In this document: positions 8,985 to 18,213 of the stretch, piece after piece
Layout of the letters: the number at the start of each line of letters is the position of its first letter
Numbering within the stretch: the first letter of the stretch is position 1
Source: an uncultured Tateyamaria sp.
GTDB lineage: Bacteria > Pseudomonadota > Alphaproteobacteria > Rhodobacterales > Rhodobacteraceae
Direction of reading: 5' to 3'
Length of the DNA: 64,000 nucleotides
NCBI RefSeq assembly: GCF_947503705.1
Contig: NZ_CANNES010000005.1
Coordinates: 186,001 to 250,000 of the forward strand
The notes under the pieces: model-generated
The model's input: the letters and a program-made list of their open reading frames with translations, nothing else
Database searches by the model: none
Told to the model about the DNA's origin: nothing
Made by a program: the position numbers and the translations under genes

Positions 8985-9890
8985 TCAGCTATTTTCTTTT
9001 GCTCTCAGAACCTTGCGATATGCCACAATCTCTTCCTGAACGAAGTCTCGGAAGGCTGCAATCCGCTTGGACTGCCGCAATTCTTCTGGATAGGCTAGGA
9101 ATACCGGCACGTCTGCCGACTCGATCTCAGGCAGCACTTGAATGAGTCGCGGATCGTCCAGGCTGACGTAGTCGGGCAGGATGCCGATGCCCAAATCCTG
9201 AAGCACCGCTTGCAGGACCCCGAAATAGTTATTCACGGTCAGCAAGGACCGCACATCGTAGGTCATAAGGTGCTGGACCAGATTTGAGCCCGCGCCCACT
9301 TGTGCAGAATTGGCATTTTGACAAATCAGCCTGTGATCGGCCAGGTCTTCAAGCCGTTCCGGCACGCCATTTTCGTCCAAATAGGGCTGTGTTGCGAACA
9401 GCTGCATTTTCACCGTCATCAGCTTTTTGCGGATCAGGTCTGCCTGGCTGGGCTCTTTCATCCGAATGGCCACATCCGCTTCGCGCATGGGCAGGTCGAG
9501 CACGCGTTCCTCAAGCATCAGATCGACACGAAGATCGGGATAGAGCTTGTAGAGCTTTGCCAGACGCGGAGCGAGCCAAAGCGTGCCAAAGCCAATGGTT
9601 GTGGTCACCCGCAAGTCGCCGAATACTTCTTCCTCGCTGTCGCGGATACGGGCAGATGCGGTGTCGAGCCGCCGGTTCATGGCGCTGGTGGCGTCAAACA
9701 GCAATTCGCCCTGTTCGGTCAGGATCAGCCCGCGCGCATGGCGGTGAAAGAGCGTCGCGTTCAACGATTCCTCAAGCCCGCGGATTTGCCGCGAGACCGC
9801 TGATTGGCTCAGGTTGAGCTTGTCGCCCGCATGGGTCAGACTGCCCGCATCAGCCACCGCGTGAAATATTCGTAACTTGTCCCAGTCCAT
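8985..9890 (-). CDS. LysR-family transcriptional regulator
   Basis: A 301-residue LTTR with an N-terminal winged helix-turn-helix (DAGSLTHAGDKLNLSQSAVS, about residues 14-33) and a periplasmic-binding-protein-like effector domain. The sequence is closest in style to the GcvA/AllS branch. It is divergent from the indolepyruvate oxidoreductase gene with 183 bases between the starts. That spacer contains a T-N11-A dyad (9994-10012), the classical LysR site, so it likely controls that gene and itself. The effector is unknown; an aromatic keto acid or amino acid would fit the neighbour. Confidence 0.88.
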   Translation of the reverse strand: MDWDKLRIFHAVADAGSLTHAGDKLNLSQSAVSRQIRGLEESLNATLFHRHARGLILTEQGELLFDATSAMNRRLDTASARIRDSEEEVFGDLRVTTTIGFGTLWLAPRLAKLYKLYPDLRVDLMLEERVLDLPMREADVAIRMKEPSQADLIRKKLMTVKMQLFATQPYLDENGVPERLEDLADHRLICQNANSAQVGAGSNLVQHLMTYDVRSLLTVNNYFGVLQAVLQDLGIGILPDYVSLDDPRLIQVLPEIESADVPVFLAYPEELRQSKRIAAFRDFVQEEIVAYRKVLRAKENS

Positions 9891-9993
9891 CTTGGATCAC
9901 CCTTGTGACTTGCCCAGGTGTTTAGCGCAAACAGGCACGGATCGCACGCGTCCACTTGGCATGATTTTGCAGATTTCGAAAATTTCATTAGGC

Positions 9994-10012
9994 AGGTCAG
10001 CATTTGTGACCT
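9994..10012. promoter_or_regulatory. Candidate LysR operator (AGGTCA-N7-TGACCT)
   Basis: A perfect 6-bp inverted repeat with a 7-base spacer, containing the T-N11-A core (T at 9997, A at 10009) expected of LysR regulators. It overlaps a TATATT sequence at 10012-10017 that could be a -10 element for the oxidoreductase gene starting at 10074. Confidence 0.55.
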
Positions 10013-10073
10013 ATATTTGAGCACAAGACATGCGCCACTGCATGTGGTTCGTTTGTGGCAGGGGAGGCCAAAG

Positions 10074-13000
10074 ATGAGCACGCAAAAGATTTCTCTGAAT
10101 GACCGCTATGATCTGGACAAGAGCCCTGTGCTGCTGAATGGCACGCAGGCGCTGGTTCGATTGATGTTGATGCAAAAGGCCCGCGATGTGGCTGCGGGAT
10201 TGAACACGGCCGGGTATGTGACCGGTTATCGCGGGTCCCCTTTGGGCGCGGTCGATATGCAGATGACGCGCGCGCTGAAGCCTTTGGCGGCGGCTGATGT
10301 GCGTTTTGAGCCGGGTTTGAACGAAGATCTGGCTGCCACAGCACTTTGGGGCGCGCAGCAGGCCGAATTGCGTGGCGAGGGCAAGTTCGATGGCGTCTTT
10401 GGCCTATGGTACGGCAAAGGCCCTGGTGTGGACCGTACCGGCGATGTGATGCGCCACGCCAATATGGCGGGCTCGTCCAAACATGGTGGCGTGCTGATGG
10501 CAATGGGAGACGACCATACCGGCGAATCCTCGACCGTGCTGCACCAGTCCGAATTTGCGATGGTCGACGCCTATATGCCCGTTGTCTCCCCTGCGGGTGT
10601 GCAAGAGATCATGGATTATGGTCTCTATGGTCTGGCGCTTAGCCGTTTTGCGGGCGTTTGGGTGGGGCTGAAAACGATGAAGGACACGGTTGAAGCCACA
10701 TCGGTGGTTAATGGCGATCCGCATCGGCTGAAATTTGTGCTGCCTGACTATCCGATGCCCGAGGGCGGTTTGAACATCCGCCTTGTCGATGACCGCATCG
10801 AACAGGAAGCGCGCTTGATTGACCACAAACGCTTTGCTGCCGAGGCCTTTGCCAATGCCAACAAGATGGACAAGCGCGTCTGGGGCAAGCCGGGGGCCAA
10901 GATTGGTTTTGTCGCGGCGGGCAAAAACTGGCTGGATCTGGTCCATGCCTTGTCCTTGCTGAACATTGACGAGGCCGAGGCCGAGCGGCTGGGCATCACC
11001 ACCTATAAAGTCGGTCAAACGTGGCCGCTGGATATGAGAGGTTTCAACGATTGGGCCGATGGTCTGGACCTGATCGTCGTGGTCGAGGAAAAGCGGAAGC
11101 TGATCGAAGTACAGATCAAGGAAGCCATCTTTGACAACCGCGCTGGGCGGCGCGTCTATGGCGGAACGAAGGACGGTGAAGTGTTTTTCAGCGCCAAATG
11201 GGCGCTGGACCCCGTCGAGATCGCGACTAAGCTGGGTCAGGTTCTGATCGACGAGGGCCGGGATACTGATGCCATTCGCGGCGGGTTGCTGACCCTGGAT
11301 GAGGCCCGCCGGTCGGACAATGCCGAAGAAATCGCCGCGCGCTTGCCCTATTTCTGCTCAGGCTGTCCGCATAATTCGTCCACCAAGGTGCCGGAGGGCA
11401 GCCGCGCCTATGCCGGCATCGGGTGCCATTTTATGGCGCAGTGGATGGACCGCGAGACGCTGGGTTATACCCATATGGGGGGCGAGGGCGCGAATTGGAT
11501 TGGCGAGGCACCGTTCTCGACGCGTGGCCATGTGTTCCAGAACATCGGCGACGGCACTTATAATCATTCGGGCGTGCAGGCTATTCGCGCCGCTTTGGCA
11601 GCGGGCACGACCATGACTTACAAAATTCTTTACAATGACGCCGTCGCCATGACTGGCGGCCAGGGTAATGAGGGGGATCTTGATCCCTACCGCATCGTGA
11701 ACGAGGTGCGGGCGATGGGCTGTTCGAACGTGGCTGTCGTCTATGACGATAAGGAAGATGTGGACTTTGGCCGCTTTCCCGGCGACGTGACCACCTATGA
11801 GCGGGCAGAGTTGCAGACCGTGCAAGAGCAGATGGCCAAGACGACCGGCGTCAGCGTGATCGTCTATGTCCAGACCTGTGCCGCCGAAAAGCGCCGTCGT
11901 CGCAAGCGCGGAACGTTCCCGGATATCGACAAGCGTGTTTTCATCAATACCGATGTCTGCGAGGGCTGTGGCGATTGCGGGGTGCAGTCGAATTGTGTGT
12001 CGATTGTGCCTGCGGAGACCGAGTTGGGGCGCAAGCGAGCGATTGATCAGTCCTCCTGCAACAAGGATTTTTCCTGCGTCAAAGGGTTTTGCCCTTCATT
12101 CGTGACGTTGGAAGGGGCGCAGGTGAAGAAGCAGGCGACGGCGACGCTGGACCTGCCCGATCTGCCGATGCCGGACCTGCCGACGATCAAGGGCACCTGG
12201 AATGTCGTCATCACGGGCGTTGGGGGCACCGGCGTCGTGACCATCGGGGCTGTGATGGCGCAGGCCGCCCATATCGATGGCAAAGGGGCGGGCATGATGG
12301 AAATGGCGGGGCTGGCCCAAAAAGGGGGCGCGGTGCATATCCATTGCCGTCTGGCCAATGATCCGGCGGATATCAGCGCCATTCGTGTGGCCACGGGCGA
12401 GGCTGATGCGTTGATCGGCGGCGATCTGGTGGTGAGTGCGGGGGCAAAGACCCTTGGCCTGACGGCCAGTGGCCGGACCGGAGCGGTGGTCAACAGTCAT
12501 GAGATCATTACCGGTGATTTCACCCGCGACACCGAATTTGCCCTGCCCAGCGAGCGGCTGGCTCTGGCGCTTGAGGCGCGGCTACGGGACCGGGTGGATC
12601 TGTTTGACGCGTCCGATCTGGCCAAGGCGACGATGGGGGATTCGATTTTTTCAAACATGATGATCTTTGGCGCGGCCTGGCAGAGGGGGCTGGTGCCCCT
12701 CAGCCTTGAAGCGATTCGACAGGCGATTGATCTGAACGGGGCGGCGGTGGACAAGAACCTGCGCGCCTTTGACATCGGGCGCTGGGCGGTCCTGCACCCC
12801 GAAGAGGCGGGTCGCGTGGCAGAACCCAAGGTGATCCAACTGCCCAAGACGCTCGAAGAGAAGATCGCCTTTCGCGCCGACCATCTGGTGAAATACCAGG
12901 GCAAGCGTCTTGCGAAACGCTATCGCAAACTGGTGGATGGCATCGAGGACAAGGGGCTGCGCGAGGCGGTGGCCAAGGGCTATCACAAGCTGCTGGCCTA

Positions 13001-13475
13001 CAAGGACGAATATGAAGTCGCCCGCCTGCATCTTGAGACCGAGGGCAAGGCCCGCGAACAGTTCGACGGGGAATTCACGATGAAATTTCACCTTGCGCCC
13101 CCGATGCTGTCCAAAGAGGGACCCGATGGCCGCCCGATGAAGAAAGAATATGGGCCCGGCATGATGCGCAATTTCCGCATTCTGGCGCGGCTCAAGGGCC
13201 TGCGGGGCACGCCGCTGGACGTCTTTGGCCGGACCGAGGAACGGCGGATGGAACGCGCGCTGATCAAGCAGTATGAGGCGGATATGAAAGCGGTGCTGCC
13301 GCAACTGACGGCGAACACACGCGACGCGGTGATTGCGCTGGCGGAACTGCCGCTGCAAATCCGTGGCTTTGGTCCGGTCAAGCAGGGCAACGAGGCCAAG
13401 GCGGCCAAACGGCGCGAAGAGTTGCTGAGCGTGATAGGCGCGGGTGGCCCTGATCAGGCCCAGGCTGCTGAGTAA
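10074..13475 (+). CDS. Indolepyruvate:ferredoxin oxidoreductase, fused subunits
   Basis: A 1133-residue single-chain enzyme that oxidatively decarboxylates aryl-pyruvates from aromatic amino acid transamination to acyl-CoA, reducing ferredoxin. The order is an N-terminal pyrimidine-binding domain, the thiamine-diphosphate domain (FCSGCPHNSSTK near residue 426), a 4Fe-4S segment CEGCGDCG near 629, and the gamma domain with GVGGTGVVTIG near 716. Archaeal enzymes use separate IorA and IorB; fused forms of about 1150 residues are common in proteobacteria. The start follows a strong GGGGAGG (10061-10067); the frame is open 52 codons earlier but lacks such a site. Probably controlled by the divergent LysR gene. 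Confidence 0.93.
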   Translation: MSTQKISLNDRYDLDKSPVLLNGTQALVRLMLMQKARDVAAGLNTAGYVTGYRGSPLGAVDMQMTRALKPLAAADVRFEPGLNEDLAATALWGAQQAELRGEGKFDGVFGLWYGKGPGVDRTGDVMRHANMAGSSKHGGVLMAMGDDHTGESSTVLHQSEFAMVDAYMPVVSPAGVQEIMDYGLYGLALSRFAGVWVGLKTMKDTVEATSVVNGDPHRLKFVLPDYPMPEGGLNIRLVDDRIEQEARLIDHKRFAAEAFANANKMDKRVWGKPGAKIGFVAAGKNWLDLVHALSLLNIDEAEAERLGITTYKVGQTWPLDMRGFNDWADGLDLIVVVEEKRKLIEVQIKEAIFDNRAGRRVYGGTKDGEVFFSAKWALDPVEIATKLGQVLIDEGRDTDAIRGGLLTLDEARRSDNAEEIAARLPYFCSGCPHNSSTKVPEGSRAYAGIGCHFMAQWMDRETLGYTHMGGEGANWIGEAPFSTRGHVFQNIGDGTYNHSGVQAIRAALAAGTTMTYKILYNDAVAMTGGQGNEGDLDPYRIVNEVRAMGCSNVAVVYDDKEDVDFGRFPGDVTTYERAELQTVQEQMAKTTGVSVIVYVQTCAAEKRRRRKRGTFPDIDKRVFINTDVCEGCGDCGVQSNCVSIVPAETELGRKRAIDQSSCNKDFSCVKGFCPSFVTLEGAQVKKQATATLDLPDLPMPDLPTIKGTWNVVITGVGGTGVVTIGAVMAQAAHIDGKGAGMMEMAGLAQKGGAVHIHCRLANDPADISAIRVATGEADALIGGDLVVSAGAKTLGLTASGRTGAVVNSHEIITGDFTRDTEFALPSERLALALEARLRDRVDLFDASDLAKATMGDSIFSNMMIFGAAWQRGLVPLSLEAIRQAIDLNGAAVDKNLRAFDIGRWAVLHPEEAGRVAEPKVIQLPKTLEEKIAFRADHLVKYQGKRLAKRYRKLVDGIEDKGLREAVAKGYHKLLAYKDEYEVARLHLETEGKAREQFDGEFTMKFHLAPPMLSKEGPDGRPMKKEYGPGMMRNFRILARLKGLRGTPLDVFGRTEERRMERALIKQYEADMKAVLPQLTANTRDAVIALAELPLQIRGFGPVKQGNEAKAAKRREELLSVIGAGGPDQAQAAE

Positions 13476-13566
13476 TCGCGTCACAGGGGTGTCATAAAGG
13501 CTAGGCAGATTGCGTCGCAGTCCTTAGATAAGGCGCAACCTGAGCCTGAAAGAGCATTCCGACGTC

Positions 13567-14448
13567 ATGCCCAACGCACAACGCCAGATCGCCCGCGAGA
13601 TCAGCTATGCCCACTCGGCAGAGACCAAGGGCGGGCGGGCCATGATCCGATTGTTGGAAAACACCACCGGTCGTTTGCGGTTGATTAAACGCGCAGAAGG
13701 CTATGAGCGCGAAGTCGCCGCTGGGCGGGATTTCTGGCAGGTGATGGTCGAACGCTATGGCTTGAGCCTGGACATCGTGGGAGGGAGTCTTGAAAATATC
13801 CCCCGCGACAAGCCTTTGATTTTGATTGCTAATCACCCCTATGGCATTCTGGACGGGCTGATGATGGGCCATATTCTTTCAATGGTGCGGGGCGATTTCC
13901 GGCTGCTGGCCAACTCGGTATTCAAAAAGGCCGAAGAGTTAAACCGCGTGCTCTTGCCCATCAGCTTTGACGATACCCGCGAGGCGGTCGCCCTGAACAT
14001 CGCGACACGAAAAGAAGCGTTGCGCTATCTGGGCGACAATGGGGCTATCGGGATTTTTCCAGGTGGAACCGTCAGCACGGCGGCGCGCCCCTTTGCCAAA
14101 CCGATGGACCCCGGCTGGCGTAGCTTTACCGCCCGGATGGTCGCGAAATCGGACGCCACGGTTGTGCCGTTGTATTTCGACGGCCACACGAGTCGTTTAT
14201 TCCAGATCGCCAGCCACATGCACAACACACTGCGGCTTGGCCTGCTGATCAAGGAGTTCAAAAAGCGCGTCGATACATCGGTGCGCGTGGTCATCGGCGA
14301 CCCTATCGACCGTGCCGTTTTGAACCCGATGGCGGGCGACCCGAAACAGATGATGGAATTCTTGCGAAAAGCCACGTATGAGCTGAACCCGAACCCGGTT
14401 AAAATGTTTGATTTGGGCTATGAATTCGAAGAGCGGCACCGCAGCTAG
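13567..14448 (+). CDS. Lysophospholipid acyltransferase family protein (PlsC-like)
   Basis: A 293-residue acyltransferase. Motif I is NHPYGILDG starting at residue 89, so the catalytic histidine and aspartate are five residues apart, as in the hemolysin/OlsA-like branch, rather than the four of classical PlsC. The glycine/proline motif GIFPGGTVS follows near residue 160. Such enzymes transfer acyl chains to lysophospholipids or lyso-ornithine lipids at the inner membrane. No OlsB is adjacent, so the acceptor is not known. It lies 19 bases before murI and probably forms an operon with it. Confidence 0.83.
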   Translation: MPNAQRQIAREISYAHSAETKGGRAMIRLLENTTGRLRLIKRAEGYEREVAAGRDFWQVMVERYGLSLDIVGGSLENIPRDKPLILIANHPYGILDGLMMGHILSMVRGDFRLLANSVFKKAEELNRVLLPISFDDTREAVALNIATRKEALRYLGDNGAIGIFPGGTVSTAARPFAKPMDPGWRSFTARMVAKSDATVVPLYFDGHTSRLFQIASHMHNTLRLGLLIKEFKKRVDTSVRVVIGDPIDRAVLNPMAGDPKQMMEFLRKATYELNPNPVKMFDLGYEFEERHRS

Positions 14449-14467
14449 GGCCGCAGCAGGGCGCGAA

Positions 14468-15277
14468 ATGGCGATTGGTATTTTTGATTCCGGACTGGGC
14501 GGATTGACCGTGCTGGATGCCGCGCAAAAGCGGCTGCCGGATGTGGAATTCGTCTACCTTGCAGACAGTGCCAACGCGCCATACGGCGTGCGCACGGCGG
14601 ATGATATTTACGATCTGACCTGCAAAGCGGTGCAACGTTTGTTTGATGCGGGCTGTGATCTGGTGATCCTCGCGTGCAACACCGCTTCTGCTGCTGCCTT
14701 GCGCCGGATGCAGGAAGCATGGGTGCCCGATGACAAACGGGTTTTGGGCGTTTTTGTGCCCCTTATCGAGGCGCTGACGGAACGGCAGTGGGGCGACAAT
14801 TCCCCGCCACGCGAAGTGGCCGTGAAACATGTGGCCCTTTTTGCCACCCCAGCCACTGTGTCGAGCCGTGCATTTCAACGTGAGCTGGCTTTTCGCGCCA
14901 TCGGTGTCGACGTTGAAGCGCAGGCCTGTGGTGGTGTGGTCGATGCCATCGAGGATGGCGACATGATCCTGGCCGAGGCACTGGTCCGGTCCCATGTGGA
15001 TGCCTTGCAACGCAAGATGCCAGACCCGCAAGCGGCCATTCTGGGCTGTACGCACTATCCGTTGATGCAAGAGGCCTTTCAGGCGGCATTGGGGGAGAGC
15101 GTAAAGGTGTTTTCGCAGGGGCATTTGGTGGGCGAGAGCCTGGCCGATTATCTGGAACGGCACTCCGACAAGATGGGGAGCGGCGGTTCTGCTTACCTCA
15201 CCACGGGCGATCCCAAACGTGTCAGTGATCGCGCCACGCAGTTTTTGCGACGACAAATCGTCTTTGAAGCCGCCTGA
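14468..15277 (+). CDS. murI: Glutamate racemase
   Basis: A 269-residue PLP-independent racemase giving D-glutamate for peptidoglycan. The two catalytic cysteines are visible: C70 in ACNTAS and C194 in GCTHYPL, with the N-terminal IFDSGLGG signature. The start at MAIGIF is the family N-terminus; the frame opens 20 codons earlier, inside the preceding gene. argC follows after 27 bases. Confidence 0.96.
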   Translation: MAIGIFDSGLGGLTVLDAAQKRLPDVEFVYLADSANAPYGVRTADDIYDLTCKAVQRLFDAGCDLVILACNTASAAALRRMQEAWVPDDKRVLGVFVPLIEALTERQWGDNSPPREVAVKHVALFATPATVSSRAFQRELAFRAIGVDVEAQACGGVVDAIEDGDMILAEALVRSHVDALQRKMPDPQAAILGCTHYPLMQEAFQAALGESVKVFSQGHLVGESLADYLERHSDKMGSGGSAYLTTGDPKRVSDRATQFLRRQIVFEAA

Positions 15278-15304
15278 CCTGATACTTTATTCAAGAAGAC
15301 TAAC

Positions 15305-16333
15305 ATGACCTATAACATCGCTATTCTGGGCGCTTCCGGCTATACGGGCGCTGAGTTAATCCGGCTGATCGTCGGACACCCTTCCATTGAAATCAAGGCT
15401 TTGGGCGCCTTTTCTAAGGCGGGTCAAACCGTGGCGCAGGTGTTTCCGCATTTGCGCCATCTGGACTTGCCTACGATGGTGGCCTTTGACCAGATCGACT
15501 GGTCGGGCATTGATCTGTGTTTCTGTGCCTTGCCGCATAAGACCAGCCAGGAGGTCATCTCTGGCCTACCGCGGGATCTGAAGATCGTTGACCTCTCGGC
15601 CGATTTCCGGCTGCGCGATCCTGAGGCTTATGCCAAATGGTACGGCAATCCGCATTCAGCAATCGAGATGCAGGGCGAAGCGATCTACGGCCTGACGGAG
15701 TTTTACCGGGATGAAATTTCGGGCGCACGTTTGGTGGCTGGTACCGGCTGCAACGCGGCGACGGGGCAGTTTGCCTTGCGGCCACTGATTGCAGCCGGGG
15801 TCATTGATTTGGACGACATCATCCTTGACCTCAAGGCGGCCGTGTCCGGGGCGGGCCGGGCGTTGAAGGAAAATCTGTTGCATGCCGAACTGAGCGAGGG
15901 CTACCACGCCTATGCTTTGGGCGGGACGCATCGGCATCTGGGCGAATTTGACCAGGAGTTTTCCAAAGTTGCGGGTCGGGATGTACATATCCAATTTGTG
16001 CCACATCTGATCCCCGCAAACCGGGGTATTCTGGGCACAGCCTATGTAAAGGGGGATGCGCAGGCCGTCTATGACACTTTGGCCACGGCCTATGAGAGCG
16101 AGCCGTTCATCGAAGTGTTGCCGATGGGCGAGGCTCCTAGCACCCGGCACATTCGGGGTTCGAATTTCTGTCACATCGGCGTCGCGGCGGACCGGTTGTC
16201 GGGGCGGGTTGTGGTGGTGGCAGCCCTCGACAATTTGACCAAGGGATCGTCTGGCCAAGCGTTGCAAAACGCTAACCTGATGTTAGGTATTGAAGAGACT
16301 GAGGGGCTGATGATGGCACCCTTGTTTCCGTAA
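15305..16333 (+). CDS. argC: N-acetyl-gamma-glutamyl-phosphate reductase
   Basis: NADPH-dependent reductase of arginine biosynthesis step 3, converting N-acetylglutamyl phosphate to the semialdehyde. The 342 residues begin with the dinucleotide-binding [15 protein letters not shown]. The catalytic cysteine is C149 in GTGCNAATG, and GGTHRH later provides the active-site histidine. Length matches the type-1 ArgC family. It is on the same strand as murI; other arg genes are not in the window. Confidence 0.97.
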   Translation: MTYNIAILGASGYTGAELIRLIVGHPSIEIKALGAFSKAGQTVAQVFPHLRHLDLPTMVAFDQIDWSGIDLCFCALPHKTSQEVISGLPRDLKIVDLSADFRLRDPEAYAKWYGNPHSAIEMQGEAIYGLTEFYRDEISGARLVAGTGCNAATGQFALRPLIAAGVIDLDDIILDLKAAVSGAGRALKENLLHAELSEGYHAYALGGTHRHLGEFDQEFSKVAGRDVHIQFVPHLIPANRGILGTAYVKGDAQAVYDTLATAYESEPFIEVLPMGEAPSTRHIRGSNFCHIGVAADRLSGRVVVVAALDNLTKGSSGQALQNANLMLGIEETEGLMMAPLFP

Positions 16334-16382
16334 GGGCGAAGGGTTTTTCAAAAATCTTCGCCTGACGTAATGGGTGGAACTG

Positions 16383-16826
16383 ATGAAGAACCTCAAGAAA
16401 CAACGCCGTATTCAAGTGATCGCCTTGGCCGTCGTGGCCCTGACGATTTCGACGGCGTTGATCGGCTATGCTATGCGCGATGGCATAAACTTCTTTCGCG
16501 CACCCAGCCAGATCATAGCCGAGCCGCCCGGACCAACTGAGGTGTTTCGCATCGGTGGTTTGGTGGCTGAGGGTACATTGGTGCGTGGGCAGGGCGAATC
16601 CATTCGCTTTGAGGTAACTGATGGTGGCGCCAGCGTGCCGGTGGTTTTCACTGGCGTACTACCCGACTTGTTTACGGAGAATGAGGGCATGGTCGGCACC
16701 GGAAGCTACGTCAACGGTGTGTTTCAAGCGACTGAAATTCTTGCAAAACACGATGAGAAATACATGCCCGCCGAAGTCGTGGACGCCCTTAAGGAGCAAG
16801 GTGTTTACCAAGAACCCAAGGGCTAG
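16383..16826 (+). CDS. ccmE: Cytochrome c maturation heme chaperone CcmE
   Basis: A 147-residue membrane-anchored periplasmic protein that covalently holds heme and passes it to CcmF/H. One N-terminal membrane helix (about residues 10-28) is followed by the OB-fold. The heme-binding histidine is H123, with Y127, in HDEKYMP. The ATG at 16383 is preferred to a GTG at 16374 because GGGTGGA lies just before it and the KNLKKQRR N-terminus is typical. Two lysis-type genes separate it from ccmF. Confidence 0.95.
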   Translation: MKNLKKQRRIQVIALAVVALTISTALIGYAMRDGINFFRAPSQIIAEPPGPTEVFRIGGLVAEGTLVRGQGESIRFEVTDGGASVPVVFTGVLPDLFTENEGMVGTGSYVNGVFQATEILAKHDEKYMPAEVVDALKEQGVYQEPKG

Positions 16827-16899
16827 CGTACGCACCGGTTAACTTCCGTTAATCATTATCTGAGCAGTCTTGCCGCATTGATTGGCGAGGGGGCCAGGC

Positions 16900-17511
16900 A
16901 TGCAAACTGTCAGAGAAATTGCCCAAGAGATCGTGGTGCGCGAAGGCGGCTATGTGAATGATCCGGATGATCCGGGCGGGGCCACGAATTTCGGCGTAAC
17001 CATTCATACCATGCGCCGTTTGGGCTTGGACCTGGATGGCGACGGGGATGTGAATGTGGCTGACGTCAAAGCACTGACCCGCAGCCAGGCCACAGATATT
17101 TTTGTCACTCATTACTTTGAACGCCCGTTGATTGCAGAACTGCCCAGTCCGCTACACGCGACCGTATTTGACATGTATGTCAATGCAGGGGGCAATGCGG
17201 TCAAGATCCTGCAACGGCTGCTGATCGAGATGGGGCATAGCGTCGCGGTGGATGGGGCCTTGGGGCCACAATCCATTGCCGCGACCCGTGCCGCGTGGCG
17301 TGCGGCCCCGGATCACCTTGTCGACGCCTACGGCATCGCGCGGCGCAACTACTACTTCCGCATCGCGGATCGCCGCCCTGCCAGTCGTAAATTTGCGCGC
17401 ACCCGGTCGGGTGCCAAAGGCGGTTGGATCAAACGGGCCGAAGAATTCATTGCGCCCCGCTATCACTTGAGCGCGGCCCAGTTTCAGCAAAGGGTAGCGT
17501 CATGGGGTTGA
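16900..17511 (+). CDS. Holin-associated N-acetylmuramidase (GH108)
   Basis: A 203-residue glycoside hydrolase family 108 enzyme. The catalytic glutamate is E15 in REGGYVNDPDDPGGATNFG, the family hallmark, and a C-terminal peptidoglycan-binding part carries GALGPQSIAA. An acidic DLDGDGDVN segment near residue 45 resembles a calcium loop. There is no signal peptide, so export must go through a holin; the next gene, overlapping by 10 bases, encodes one. Such pairs are prophage-derived lysis or secretion cassettes. No other phage gene is nearby. The start follows GCGAGGGGG. Confidence 0.88.
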   Translation: MQTVREIAQEIVVREGGYVNDPDDPGGATNFGVTIHTMRRLGLDLDGDGDVNVADVKALTRSQATDIFVTHYFERPLIAELPSPLHATVFDMYVNAGGNAVKILQRLLIEMGHSVAVDGALGPQSIAATRAAWRAAPDHLVDAYGIARRNYYFRIADRRPASRKFARTRSGAKGGWIKRAEEFIAPRYHLSAAQFQQRVASWG

Positions 17512-18074
17512 TGGAACGGGTGTTTGGCCTGCTGTTCGGTGGCGGGGCCAATGTGGTCAAGGAGACGGTCCAGGTGTTTCGCGAAAACCGTGAGGCGGGA
17601 GCAGATCGAGCACAGGCAGTGCAAATGCAGGCGATGACCCAACTGGGTCAGGAGTTTCTGGTTCCCCGACAGGGTGGTTTTGACCGCTTTATGGACGGTG
17701 TGAACCGATTGCCGCGCCCCGCGCTGGCTCTTGGCACGCTGGGTCTGTTTGTGTCAGCCATGGTAGAGCCACTGTGGTTTGCCGAACGGATGCAAGGGAT
17801 AGCGCTGGTGCCAGAGCCTCTTTGGTGGCTTTTGGGCGTGATTGTGTCGTTCTATTTTGGGGCACGTCATCAGGTGAAATCGCAGAATTTCCAGCGCGAG
17901 ATTGCGTTGAGCATGGGCCGCGTGCCGCAAATGATGGAGAATGTGGCGGCCTTGCGGGCGCTGCGGGCGGACAGCGTTGGAGTTGCTGATACGGGCAAGG
18001 ATGCACGGTTGACCACCGCTTCCTTGCAACCGGCCGAGAACCCGGCGCTGGACGATTGGCGCCGCGCAGCCTGA
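17502..18074 (+). CDS. Holin family protein
   Basis: A 190-residue protein with an amphipathic N-terminus, a charged helix (KETVQVFRENREAGADRAQA), two predicted membrane helices (about residues 66-85 and 98-118) and a cytosolic tail. This architecture fits the holin group co-occurring with GH108 muramidases. It overlaps the muramidase stop by 10 bases, indicating translational coupling. It would form inner-membrane pores for the muramidase. Its place inside a ccm cluster is unusual; see findings. Confidence 0.8.
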   Translation: MGLMERVFGLLFGGGANVVKETVQVFRENREAGADRAQAVQMQAMTQLGQEFLVPRQGGFDRFMDGVNRLPRPALALGTLGLFVSAMVEPLWFAERMQGIALVPEPLWWLLGVIVSFYFGARHQVKSQNFQREIALSMGRVPQMMENVAALRALRADSVGVADTGKDARLTTASLQPAENPALDDWRRAA

Positions 18075-18082
18075 GGGGACGA

Positions 18083-18133
18083 AGGGGCGCTGCCCCCGTG
18101 CGCGACGGGCCGGGATTTTCCAGACCAGATAAG
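18083..18133 (+). repeat. Copy 2 of dispersed GC-rich intergenic repeat
   Basis: GGGGCGCTGCCCCC, a G/C-rich middle, then CCGGGATTTTCC and an A-rich tail, located between holin and ccmF. It shares the layout of the copies at 739, 33100, 42221, 52462 and 56415. The GGGGC/GCCCC arms would form a hairpin. Confidence 0.5.
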
Positions 18134-18213
18134 GTACGATGCCAGCGGTTTTGTGATGCGGCAAAAGGGCCGGGGGCATTGGCGTTTTGCCCGCCTCGGC
18201 CTATAGTTGCGGC

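Noticed and set aside
16900-18074. Prophage
   Set aside because: Only the lysis pair is present; there are no structural, integrase or replication genes and housekeeping ccm genes flank it directly.
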